Shown here: piece after piece, positions 1 to 7,311 of the stretch
How the letters are laid out: each line of letters opens with the position of its first letter
Numbering within the stretch: the stretch's first letter is position 1
Source: a beta proteobacterium AAP99
Lineage (GTDB): Bacteria; Pseudomonadota; Gammaproteobacteria; Burkholderiales; Burkholderiaceae_C
Length of the DNA: 64,000 nt
Assembly: GCA_001295775.1 (NCBI GenBank)
Contig: LJIA01000010.1
Location: 1-64,000 of the forward strand
Reading direction: 5' to 3'
Made by a program: the position numbers and the translations under genes
The notes under the pieces: generated by a model
Told to the model about the DNA's origin: nothing
Databases searched by the model: none
Seen by the model: the letters and a program-made list of their open reading frames with translations, nothing else

Positions 1-120
1 GGCCGGGGCGGGCGCCGGCGCAGACTGCGGCGCCTCCACCGAGATTGCGCAGCCACTCAGGGCAAGCGACACGGCCAGGGTGATCGGGGCAAGCGGGAAA
101 GCGGAACGAGGCGAGAGCAT
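1..120 (-). CDS. Lipoprotein, N-terminal part only (runs off the left edge)
   Basis: Reading the minus strand from an ATG at 120 gives 40 codons with no stop before the window edge. The start is a typical lipoprotein signal: a short charged N-terminus (MLSPRSAF), a hydrophobic stretch (ITLAVSLAL) and a lipobox LSGC with the lipidated Cys at about residue 24. After the Cys comes a Pro/Ala-rich linker. By family knowledge such proteins are processed by signal peptidase II and anchored in the membrane. The mature domain lies outside the window, so no function can be given. It is transcribed divergently from psd. Confidence 0.6.
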   Translation of the reverse strand, partial: MLSPRSAFPLAPITLAVSLALSGCAISVEAPQSAPAPAPA

Positions 121-438
121 GTAAGCGAAGCCTGAGTGAGTGGTCGCGGCAGACGACGGGTAGGTCGCCCGCCGCATGAAGAACGGCGCTGCGTCAGGCT
201 CTGCATGGGAGCCCGCCTGCAGCACCGCGCGGGAGCGCGAATCACACCACAGCGGCGGCGCGGCATCCACGCGGATCAGCACCAACTGCGGATCCCGTGA
301 CATGAGCTGCGGTGCAGTTCCGGCAATGTGTGGCGTGCAGACCGCCCGGTGTGTCGAGACGGCCGGCGGGCCGCGCCAGCCTTGCAGGCAGGCGCGGCAA
401 TACACTGCGCGCCGTTGCATTCATACCGAGACCTGCCC
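121..438. other. Intergenic region between divergent lipoprotein gene and psd
   Basis: About 318 bases with no convincing gene. The open frames here are short, overlapping and Arg/Pro-rich, as expected for random high-GC sequence. It should hold the divergent promoters for the lipoprotein gene and psd, but I cannot point to a -35/-10 pair with acceptable spacing. Confidence 0.4.
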
Positions 439-1284
439 GTGTCCGATCGTCTTGCCGTTCTGCCCCGGTACCTCATGCCCAAGGGCCTCATGACCCGCGC
501 GGCCGGGGCGGCGGCCCGTTCCCAGGGCGGCGCGCGCACGCAGTCGGTCATCAAGTGGTTCATCCGCCGCTATGGCGTGAACATGGCCGAGGCCGCCGAG
601 CCCAACCCCGCGGCCTACGCCAGCTTCAACGACTTCTTCACCCGCGCGCTCAAGCCGGGCGCCCGCCCGCTGGCCGATGCGCCCTTCATCTGCCCGGTGG
701 ACGGCGCCATCAGCCAGTTCGGGGCGATTGAGCGCGACCAGATCTTCCAGGCCAAGGGCCACCACTACAGCACCGCCGCGCTGGCGGGCGGCGACGAACT
801 GCTGGCCGGGCAGTTCCGCGACGGCAGCTTTGCCTGCCTGTATCTGAGCCCCAAGGACTACCACCGCATTCACATGCCCTGCGCCGGGCGGCTGACGCGC
901 ATGATCCACGTGCCCGGCGAGCTGTTCTCCGTGAACCCCACCACCGCACGCGGCGTGCCCGGCCTGTTTGCGCGCAACGAGCGTGTGGTCTGCGTGTTCG
1001 AGACACCCCGCGGCCCGTTCGTGTTGGTGCTGGTGGGCGCCACCATCGTGGGCAGCATGGCCACGGTGTGGCACGGCGTGGTGAACCCGCCGCGGCCGGG
1101 CGCCATCCGCGACTGGCGCTACGACAAGCAGCCCATCGAACTCGCGCAGGGCGCCGAGATGGGCCGCTTCCTGCTCGGCTCCACGGTGGTGATGCTCTTC
1201 CCCAAGGGCTGGCTGAACTTCAACCCGGCCTGGGCGCCGGGCGGGGCGATCCGCATGGGGGAGTTGATGGGTACGGCCGCCTGA
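439..1284 (+). CDS. psd: Phosphatidylserine decarboxylase proenzyme
   Basis: Converts phosphatidylserine to phosphatidylethanolamine at the inner membrane. The protein is 281 aa from a GTG at 439, chosen because the family N-terminus (SDRLAVLPRYLMPKGLMTR) begins right there; the frame is open upstream to 328 but that part does not look like the family. Family landmarks include FNDFFTRALKPGARP near the N-terminus, PVDGAISQ, SPKDYHRIHMP and the C-terminal self-cleavage motif LGST with Ser near residue 248, which becomes the pyruvoyl group. Its length fits the bacterial short Psd class. The stop lies 3 bases before the convergent acetyltransferase stop. Confidence 0.95.
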   Translation: MSDRLAVLPRYLMPKGLMTRAAGAAARSQGGARTQSVIKWFIRRYGVNMAEAAEPNPAAYASFNDFFTRALKPGARPLADAPFICPVDGAISQFGAIERDQIFQAKGHHYSTAALAGGDELLAGQFRDGSFACLYLSPKDYHRIHMPCAGRLTRMIHVPGELFSVNPTTARGVPGLFARNERVVCVFETPRGPFVLVLVGATIVGSMATVWHGVVNPPRPGAIRDWRYDKQPIELAQGAEMGRFLLGSTVVMLFPKGWLNFNPAWAPGGAIRMGELMGTAA

Positions 1285-1287
1285 GGG

Positions 1288-1887
1288 CTATCCGGCCGAG
1301 GTGCGCTGCCCGGCGCGCGTGATGGCAAACACCACTTCATCTTCGAGCTCGTCGTGCATGTCACGGGTGTAGGCATGCAGGATGCCCTCGCGCTGCATGC
1401 CCAGGCGCTGCGCCATGCGGTGCGAGGCATGGTTGCGTGAGTCACAGAACGCCTCCACGCGCGCCACGCCCTGGGCAAAGGCCCAATCCACGGCCCAGCG
1501 GCAGGCTTCAGTCAGCAGGCCTTGGCCCGCGCTGTCGGGCAGGGCCCAGTAGCCGAGCTGGCAGCGCGGTACATCCAGGTCCCAGCTGTGCAGGTCGATG
1601 CCGCCCAGAAAGGCGCCGGTCTCGAGTGACCAGAGGTGCCAGATCTGGAAGTGGCCCTGCTCAAACTCCTTTCGGGCGTCCAGCGTGCGTTCGAGCACAC
1701 GCGCTTCGCTGAGGGGCTGCTCGGTCCACCAGACCCAGGGGTTCAGGAAGGGCAGGGCGGCGTTGATGGCCTGCGTGCGGACCGCGACGGTGTCGGGTTC
1801 CGGCCAGCGCAGGCACAAACGAGAAAGCCGCACCTCTTTGGGTGCGGCTTTCAGTCGTGCGAGCAGCGCGTCAGTGCCTGCGTTCAC
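1288..1887 (-). CDS. GNAT-family N-acetyltransferase (RimJ/RimL type)
   Basis: Predicted acetyl-CoA-dependent N-acetyltransferase of the RimJ/RimL-like GNAT class; substrate unknown. Visible features are the N-terminal [10 protein letters not shown] strand, [28 protein letters not shown] (the acetyl-CoA loop, here in variant SAGQGLLTE form) and the [18 protein letters not shown] helix typical of RimJ relatives. The longest reading starts at a GTG at 1887 that overlaps the miaB stop (GTGA), suggesting translational coupling. A second start, GTG at 1833 preceded by AAAGAG, would give a protein 18 residues shorter beginning [10 protein letters not shown], which fits the family better. A terminator-like hairpin lies exactly between the two starts. 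Confidence 0.85.
   Translation of the reverse strand: MNAGTDALLARLKAAPKEVRLSRLCLRWPEPDTVAVRTQAINAALPFLNPWVWWTEQPLSEARVLERTLDARKEFEQGHFQIWHLWSLETGAFLGGIDLHSWDLDVPRCQLGYWALPDSAGQGLLTEACRWAVDWAFAQGVARVEAFCDSRNHASHRMAQRLGMQREGILHAYTRDMHDELEDEVVFAITRAGQRTSAG
1823..1852 (-). terminator. Intrinsic terminator-like hairpin downstream of miaB
   Basis: A perfect 12-bp stem (gaaagccgcacc / ggtgcggctttc) with a 6-base loop. On the minus strand it begins 31 bases after the miaB stop and is followed by a T-rich stretch (CTTTCTCGTTTG). It sits inside the longest reading of the downstream acetyltransferase gene, so it may terminate or attenuate miaB transcripts before that gene. Confidence 0.55.
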
Positions 1888-3251
1888 TCGGCCGCGGCCA
1901 GCACCGAATCCACCGTCACCAACTCGCCGCGCAGGGAGTTGGGGTAGGCCTGGGTGATGCGCATGTCCACCATCTGGCCGATCAGCCTGGGCTGGCCGGC
2001 AAAGTTGACGATGCGGTTGTTCTCGGTGCGGCCCATCAGCTCGCTGGCGTCCTTGCGCGAGGGGCCTTCCACCAGCACCTTCTGCACCGTGCCCACCATG
2101 CGGCTGCTGATCTCGCTGCCGTGCTTGGTGAGGACGTCTTGCAGGCGCTGCAGGCGCTCGAGCTTCACGCCCTGCGGGGTGTCATCGGTCAGGTCGGCCG
2201 CGGGGGTGCCGGGGCGGCGGCTGTAGATGAAGGAGAAGCTCTGGTCGAAGTAGCAGTCTTCCACCAGCTTCAGGGTCTTGGCGAAGTCGTCCTCGGTCTC
2301 GCCGGGGAAGCCGACGATGAAATCGCTCGAGATGCAGATGTCCGGGCGCACGGCGCGCAGGCGGCGGATGATGCTCTTGTATTCCAGCGTGGTGTAGCCG
2401 CGCTTCATGGCGGCCAGCACGCGGTCGCTGCCGCTTTGCACGGGCAGGTGCAGGAAATTGACCAGCTTGGGGTATTCGGCATAGACGTCGATCAGACGCT
2501 GCGTCATTTCCTTGGGGTGGCTGGTGGTGTAGCGGATGCGCTGGATGCCCGGGATCTCGTGCACGTACTCCAGCAGCAGGGCGAAGTCGGCGTGGTCCTC
2601 GCTCTTGCCCATGCGGCCCTGGTAGGCGTTCACGTTCTGGCCCAGCAGGGTCACTTCCTTGACGCCCTGGTCGGCCAGATCGGCGATCTCGGTGAGCACG
2701 TCCTCAAAGGGCCGGCTGACCTCGGTGCCGCGGGTGTAGGGCACCACGCAGAAGCTGCAGTACTTGCTGCAGCCTTCCATGATGCTCACGAACGCCGTGG
2801 GGCCATCCACGCGGGCCGGCGGCATGTTGTCGAACTTCTCGATCTCGGGGAAGGAGATGTCCACCTGCGAGCGGCCGGTTGAGCGCTTGGCCTCGATGAG
2901 TTCGGGCAGGCGGTGCAGGGTCTGCGGGCCGAAGACCACGTCCACATAGGGCGCGCGGCTGACGATGTGCGCGCCTTCCTGGCTGGCCACGCAGCCGCCC
3001 ACACCGATGATCAGGTTGGGGTTCTGCTGCTTGAGGTGCTTGACGCGCCCCAGATCGCTGAAGACCTTCTCCTGCGCCTTCTCGCGCACCGAGCAGGTGT
3101 TGAAGAGGATGACATCGGCGTCATCGGGTGTCTGGGTGAGGGTGAGCCCCTCGCTTTCGCGCAGTACGTCGGCCATCTTGTCCGAGTCGTACTCGTTCAT
3201 CTGGCACCCGAAGGTGCGGATGTACAGCTTCTTGCCTTGACCTTGACTCAC
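1884..3251 (-). CDS. miaB: tRNA-2-methylthio-N6-dimethylallyladenosine synthase MiaB
   Basis: Radical-SAM methylthiotransferase that converts i6A37 to ms2i6A37 in tRNAs reading UNN codons. The protein is 455 aa. An N-terminal UPF0004 domain carries cluster cysteines in [24 protein letters not shown] and [11 protein letters not shown]. The radical-SAM motif is [18 protein letters not shown], and a TRAM domain with the GRTENNR signature follows at the C-terminus. The start is a GTG at 3251 with AAGGAAG just upstream. The same frame stays open far further upstream, but that part overlaps a palindrome and another gene and is not MiaB-like. The stop overlaps the next gene's first possible start. 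Confidence 0.97.
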   Translation of the reverse strand: MSQGQGKKLYIRTFGCQMNEYDSDKMADVLRESEGLTLTQTPDDADVILFNTCSVREKAQEKVFSDLGRVKHLKQQNPNLIIGVGGCVASQEGAHIVSRAPYVDVVFGPQTLHRLPELIEAKRSTGRSQVDISFPEIEKFDNMPPARVDGPTAFVSIMEGCSKYCSFCVVPYTRGTEVSRPFEDVLTEIADLADQGVKEVTLLGQNVNAYQGRMGKSEDHADFALLLEYVHEIPGIQRIRYTTSHPKEMTQRLIDVYAEYPKLVNFLHLPVQSGSDRVLAAMKRGYTTLEYKSIIRRLRAVRPDICISSDFIVGFPGETEDDFAKTLKLVEDCYFDQSFSFIYSRRPGTPAADLTDDTPQGVKLERLQRLQDVLTKHGSEISSRMVGTVQKVLVEGPSRKDASELMGRTENNRIVNFAGQPRLIGQMVDMRITQAYPNSLRGELVTVDSVLAAAE

Positions 3252-3294
3252 AGATACTTCCTTGCCGGGGGCCGGTTTAGAGCCGGTGCGGTTA

Positions 3295-3418
3295 CGGGGG
3301 CTTCGTAAACCTACTGCGCGGGCCAATCTGCGCACTGCGGTGCTCGTCGTACTACTCGTACTGCCTGTGCTCCTCGCGCACAGCTTGACCCGCTCGCTAT
3401 GGTTTCCGAAGCCCCCGG
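3295..3418. repeat. Long imperfect palindrome, copy 1 of 2
   Basis: About 124 bases that fold on themselves. The outer arms cgggggcttcgtaaacc and ggtttccgaagcccccgg pair almost perfectly, and the inside is an imperfect palindrome (ctactgcgcgggccaa ... ttgacccgctcgc). A second copy in the same orientation is at 42605-42727, with the same core but different outer arms. It lies between a small exported protein gene and miaB, both on the minus strand, where it could act as an RNA hairpin or terminator. Confidence 0.8.
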
Positions 3419-3460
3419 ATCCAACCTGCGGGGGAAACCGTCGCGCGAAAACTCGAAGGC

Positions 3461-3805
3461 TCAGGGATTGCGGGCCTTCTCCGCGTCGGTGAGGATCCAG
3501 ATGGTGCGGACCTCGCCATTGGGGTTCAACGCATAGCGCACCACCGCGCCCACGGGCAGGTTGGCGTGCAGCACGATCAGATTGTTGGTCCCGAAGATCT
3601 TTGCGCCGGCCGCCATCTTGAAGGGCATGCCGTTGAGCAGCACGGTCGGGAACACGCCCTGACCGATCACCGCCTTGGGCGCCACCTTCGGGTCGGCCGG
3701 GATCGGCACGGTGCGAAAGGTGGTCTGCGTCTGTGCCAGTGCGGTTCCTGCCAGGGGCAGCAGCGCCAGGGCGAACAGGGCGGGTCTGATAAGTTTGCGC
3801 ATCAT
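3461..3805 (-). CDS. Small exported protein of unknown function
   Basis: 114 aa starting with a Sec signal peptide ([20 protein letters not shown], then TALAQ as the likely cleavage site). The mature part of about 90 residues contains [32 protein letters not shown] and a C-terminal [10 protein letters not shown]. It looks like a compact beta-rich periplasmic protein. I do not recognise a named family. It is transcribed away from the HNH gene, with only about 50 bases between the two starts, and lies upstream of miaB on the same strand with a long palindrome in between. Confidence 0.8.
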   Translation of the reverse strand: MMRKLIRPALFALALLPLAGTALAQTQTTFRTVPIPADPKVAPKAVIGQGVFPTVLLNGMPFKMAAGAKIFGTNNLIVLHANLPVGAVVRYALNPNGEVRTIWILTDAEKARNP

Positions 3806-3854
3806 GAGATTTTAGGGGCAAGGCCGCACTGTCTGCTCGCGCGGCCGGTACGGC

Positions 3855-4229
3855 ATGCACCCGCCCCGCCGCCTGCCGCTCACGATGGTCGTCCCCCGCC
3901 GCCTGCGCAACCTGCCCGAACCGCCTGCCAGCCCCGCGCCGCCGACCTGCGCGCTCTGCGGCCGGCCCGTGCTGCCTGGCCCCTCGGCCGATGAGCATCA
4001 CCTCGTGCCGCGCAGCCAGGGCGGCAAGGAGAAGACGCTGATTCACCGCATCTGCCACCGCAAGATCCACTCAGTCTTCTCCGAGCGCGAACTGGCCGAG
4101 CGCTTCAACACCTGGGCGGCGCTGCGCGCGCACCCGGAGATCGCCAGTTTCATCCGCTGGGTGGCCGGCAAGCCGCCCACCTTCTACGACAACTCGCACC
4201 GCATGAAGCGTGATCGGTCGGCGGACTGA
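3855..4229 (+). CDS. HNH endonuclease domain protein
   Basis: 124 aa from the ATG at 3855; an internal ATG at 3885 is a possible alternative. The centre has a zinc-knuckle CxxC (CALCGR) followed by an HNH core: [14 protein letters not shown], then [18 protein letters not shown]. These supply the histidine pair and the second metal/His positions of HNH nucleases. The C-terminus (FINRW-like [10 protein letters not shown]) is basic. Small stand-alone proteins of this type are common in proteobacterial chromosomes; their targets are generally unknown. No methyltransferase or toxin partner is adjacent. Confidence 0.8.
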   Translation: MHPPRRLPLTMVVPRRLRNLPEPPASPAPPTCALCGRPVLPGPSADEHHLVPRSQGGKEKTLIHRICHRKIHSVFSERELAERFNTWAALRAHPEIASFIRWVAGKPPTFYDNSHRMKRDRSAD

Positions 4230-4260
4230 ACGCAGCGTTTCGCAGGGCACCTGGCTGTTT

Positions 4261-4640
4261 CCGCTGAACCCGGGGTTTCGTCGGGCACTGCCCGGCGCCG
4301 GGTGAAGAGTCGGGGCATGCAGGCCCCGGCCCCGTTACGGTCTGATGGACGCATTCCGCTGAACCCGGGGTTTCGTCGGGCACCGCCCGGCGCCGGGTGA
4401 AGAGCCGGGGCATGCAGGCCCCGGCCCCGTTGCGGTCTGATGGACGCATTCCGCTGAACCCGGGGTTTCGTCGGGCACTGCCCGGCGCCGGGTGAAGAGC
4501 CGGGGCATGCAGGCCCCGGCCCCGTTGCGGTCAGATGGACGCACTCCGCTGAACCCGGGATTTTGTCGGGCACTGCCCGGCGCCGGGTGAAGAGCCGGGG
4601 CATGCAGGCCCCGGCCCCGTTGCGGTCTGATGAACGCATT
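4261..4640. repeat. Tandem repeat: four units of exactly 95 bp
   Basis: Units start at 4261, 4356, 4451 and 4546 and end at 4640, each opening with ccgctgaacccgg. They differ at only a few positions. Each unit contains two palindromes: ccggcgccgg, and a hairpin gccggggc-atgcag-gccccggc. The period is not a multiple of 3, so the minus-strand reading frames crossing the array are not credible genes. The array runs directly into a REP-like palindrome that also begins ccgct. Confidence 0.95.
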
Positions 4641-4740
4641 CCGCTTGTCCCATGCGGTTCTTCAAGGCATTGCCTTGGAAACGCTTGTCTGGTGCGGCTC
4701 TTCAGGCGCATGCCTTGAAGAACCGCGCCCGACATGCGGA
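4641..4740. repeat. REP-like palindromes, two copies in a row (forward)
   Basis: Two adjacent members of the dispersed family: ccgcttgtcccatgcgg followed by ttcttcaaggcattgccttg, then cgcttgtctggtgcgg followed by ctcttcaggcgcatgccttg and gaagaaccgcgcc. Each has a hairpin core. They lie between the 95-bp array and the phoX stop. Confidence 0.8.
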
Positions 4741-4787
4741 AAGCCGGTAGTACCTTGTCAACACACCCACCCGGCTCGCCCCGTGGC

Positions 4788-6704
4788 TCAGGTCCCGATG
4801 ATCCCGCCGTCGTTCCTGCGGATCACGATCGTCGCACTGCGCGGGCGGGCGCCGTCCGGCCACGTGGACACGGCGGTGGGGCGGTCGGGGTCGCTGCGTT
4901 CGCTGCCGGGTTCACCGGGGTGCTGGATGTTCACGAACATCGTGCGCAGGTCCGGTGTGGCGATGACGCCGGTGATCTCGCAGCCGTTCGGGCCGGTGAG
5001 GAAGCGGCGGATCTCGCCGGTGCTCGGGTCGGCGGCCAGCATCATGTTGTTGCCCGTGCGCGCGTAGTCGCCACGGTTCAGGGCGCTGGTGGACACATCG
5101 GTCTGGATCCAGACGATGCTGCGCGAGTCCACCCAGATGCCATCCGGGCTGCCGAACACGTCGCCGCGGATGTTGCCCTGCTTGTTGGCGGCGGTGTTGG
5201 CTGGATCACCGGCCAGCACGAAGTGGTCCCAGGCGAACCGGGTGGCTGCGGTGTCGCCGTCTTCCTTCCAGCGGATGATGGCGCCGAAGGTGTTGTCGGC
5301 GCGCGGGTTGGCGGCGTCCACGCCGGGGCGGCCCTCGCGCCCGCGCTCGCTGTTGTTGGTCAGGGTGCAGTAGACCTCGGCCGTGTTCGGGTCCACGGCA
5401 ATCCACTCGGGGCGGTCCATCTTGGTGGCGCCCAGCAGATCGCTGGCCTGCCGGGCCTTGATGACGACGTCACCCTGGGTGGCAAAGCCGGCGGCGGCCG
5501 TCAGCGGGCCCTTGCCAGCTGCCAGTTCGATCCACTCGCCGCGGCCGCCGGCGTCAAAGCGCGCCACGTAGAGCGTGCCGTGGTCCAGCAGGTCGCGGTT
5601 GGCCGCGGCGCCGCCGGGGCGGATGCGGTCGCGGCTGACGAACTTGTAGATGTATTCAAAGCGCGCGTCCTCGCCCATGTAGACCACGGCGCGGCCGTCC
5701 TTGCTGGTGGTGACGGTGGCGCCTTCGTGCGCGGCGCGGCCCAGGGCCGTGCGCTTGATGGGCGTGCTGGTCGGGTCCGTCGGGTCGATCTCGACCACCC
5801 AGCCGAAGCGGTTGAACTCGTTGGGGTGGCGCGTCATGTCGAAGCGCTCGTCGAACTCGGCCCAGCGGTAGGGTGTTTCCTTGCGGGCGCCCCAGCGGCG
5901 GGCGTGGGCGTCCGGGTTGTCTCCCGCGGCGAAGTAGTTGATGAAGTTCTCTTCGCAGGTGAGGTAAGTGCCCCAGGGCGTGAAGCCGTGCGCGCAATTG
6001 TTCATGGTGCCGAGCACGCGCACACCTTCCGGGTCGGCGGCGGTGCGCATCATGGCGTGGCCAGCGGCCGGGCCGGCGATGCGCATGGGCGTGGCGGCCG
6101 TGATGCGGCGGGCGTAGCGGCTGGGCCGTACCACCTGCCAGCCCTGCGCGGTTTGCGCCACCTCGACCACGGACACGCCGTGCGCCGCCTGGCTCTTGGC
6201 CACCTTCTCGGCGCTCCAGGTGCGCATGCCGTCGGTGTGCAGCAGGCCGTCGTCCACGTATTCATGGTTCATGGCCAGCAGGCCGCGACGGTTGCCGCCG
6301 CTGCCCGATTCGAGCGGGAAGTAATGGATGCCGTCGTGGTGCATGCCGGCCTGGGCGGCCTGCTCGGCGGCGGTGTTGGTGGCGTCCGGCTTGTAGGCGG
6401 GCAGGTTGCCGGCGATGCCGACCGCGTCGCCCCAGCGGTAGAGCACCTCAGCCGTGTAGCCCATGGGCACGGTTACGGTGTCGGTGGTGGCGACCGACAC
6501 GCCCACAAAGCCCAGCTTGCCGCTGTAACGCATCGGGGCGGCCGGCGCCGTCTGCGCCAGGCTGGCCAGCGGCGCAAACAGGCCGCTCACCGCCGCGGCC
6601 AGGCCACCTTGCAGCACGCGGCGGCGCGACGGGTCCGACAGGCTGTGGATGCTGGGGTTGGACGAGCGGTTGCTGTCTTCCATCAGGGAGAAGTCTTTGG
6701 CCAT
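4788..6704 (-). CDS. PhoX-family alkaline phosphatase (DUF839), Tat-exported
   Basis: 638 aa from the ATG at 6704. A twin-arginine signal SRRRVLQGG lies at about residues 26-34, before a hydrophobic segment, so the protein should be folded and metal-loaded before export. The rest is PhoX-like: LAMNHEYVDDGLLH, GTMNNCAHGFTPWGTYLTCEENF, AHEGATVT, MGEDARFEYIYKFVS, RPEWIAVDP, YCTLTNN, FGSPDGIW and a C-terminal NIQHPGE motif. PhoX enzymes are calcium/iron-dependent periplasmic phosphomonoesterases. It is divergent from ridA, with about 200 bases of shared upstream DNA. A PhoB site would be expected by function, but only loosely matching TGTCA repeats were seen. Confidence 0.88.
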   Translation of the reverse strand: MAKDFSLMEDSNRSSNPSIHSLSDPSRRRVLQGGLAAAVSGLFAPLASLAQTAPAAPMRYSGKLGFVGVSVATTDTVTVPMGYTAEVLYRWGDAVGIAGNLPAYKPDATNTAAEQAAQAGMHHDGIHYFPLESGSGGNRRGLLAMNHEYVDDGLLHTDGMRTWSAEKVAKSQAAHGVSVVEVAQTAQGWQVVRPSRYARRITAATPMRIAGPAAGHAMMRTAADPEGVRVLGTMNNCAHGFTPWGTYLTCEENFINYFAAGDNPDAHARRWGARKETPYRWAEFDERFDMTRHPNEFNRFGWVVEIDPTDPTSTPIKRTALGRAAHEGATVTTSKDGRAVVYMGEDARFEYIYKFVSRDRIRPGGAAANRDLLDHGTLYVARFDAGGRGEWIELAAGKGPLTAAAGFATQGDVVIKARQASDLLGATKMDRPEWIAVDPNTAEVYCTLTNNSERGREGRPGVDAANPRADNTFGAIIRWKEDGDTAATRFAWDHFVLAGDPANTAANKQGNIRGDVFGSPDGIWVDSRSIVWIQTDVSTSALNRGDYARTGNNMMLAADPSTGEIRRFLTGPNGCEITGVIATPDLRTMFVNIQHPGEPGSERSDPDRPTAVSTWPDGARPRSATIVIRRNDGGIIGT

Positions 6705-6908
6705 GGCGAAGGTCCGACGCGAAGGGAGGAGGGAAGACGGCACCCTAGGAGGGCTGGATGACGTGTCTGTGACACTGCGCCATGACACCCTGCCACGGCC
6801 CCGCGCCGACTTGTTGCCGGGCGGTGTGCTCAATAAACTCGGTCGCTTCAATAGCCGGGGTCAATCGACACCATCCTTTGACCTTGCCCCACGCCAACAA
6901 GGACCGCC

Positions 6909-7289
6909 ATGCCCAAGACCCTCATCTCCAGCACCGATGCACCCGCCGCCGTCGGCCCCTACAGCCAGGGCGTGCGCGCCGGCAACCTCGTGTTCCTGTC
7001 CGGGCAGGTCGGTCTGATCCCCGGCACCAAGAATCTGGCCGAGGGCTTTGAGGGCCAGGTGCGCCAGGCCTTTGGCAACATGCTGGCGCTGGTCAAGGCT
7101 GCGGGTGCGGAGCCCACGCAGCTGGTCAAGCTCACGCTGTTCGTCACGGACATCAGCAAGTTCGGCATCGTCAACCAGATCATGGGCGAGCTGATTCCGC
7201 AGCCGTATCCGGCGCGCTCCACCGTGGGCGTGGCCACGCTGCCGCTGGGTGCGGAGTTCGAGGTCGAAGCGATCATCACCCTGGACTGA
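6909..7289 (+). CDS. ridA: RidA-family enamine/imine deaminase
   Basis: 126 aa. RidA hydrolyses reactive 2-aminoacrylate and related imines made by PLP enzymes. Family signs are the N-terminal DAPAAVGPYSQGVRAGN, FLSGQVGLIPGT, the mid-protein QAFGNMLALVKAAG, and the C-terminal PARSTVGVATLPLGAEFEVEAI. The last contains the conserved Arg that holds the substrate carboxylate and the catalytic-site Glu. The full trimer-family length is present. It lies 22 bases upstream of recG on the same strand and may be co-transcribed with it. Confidence 0.93.
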   Translation: MPKTLISSTDAPAAVGPYSQGVRAGNLVFLSGQVGLIPGTKNLAEGFEGQVRQAFGNMLALVKAAGAEPTQLVKLTLFVTDISKFGIVNQIMGELIPQPYPARSTVGVATLPLGAEFEVEAIITLD

Positions 7290-7311
7290 GCCCGCTGCTG
7301 CGTTCGACCCA

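Noticed and set aside
3252-4070. Minus-strand open frame extending MiaB by about 270 residues at its N-terminus
   Set aside because: It crosses a palindrome and lies opposite or over two other genes; MiaB similarity and an AAGGAAG ribosome site begin at the GTG at 3251.
4184-4735. Minus-strand frame across the 95-bp array
   Set aside because: Pure translation of tandem repeats whose length is not a multiple of 3; Arg/Pro/Gly-rich and without a ribosome site.
6756-6790. TGTCA-type repeats upstream of phoX that look like a Pho box
   Set aside because: The repeats are spaced by about 13 and 12 bases instead of the 11-base period of PhoB sites, so the match is too loose.
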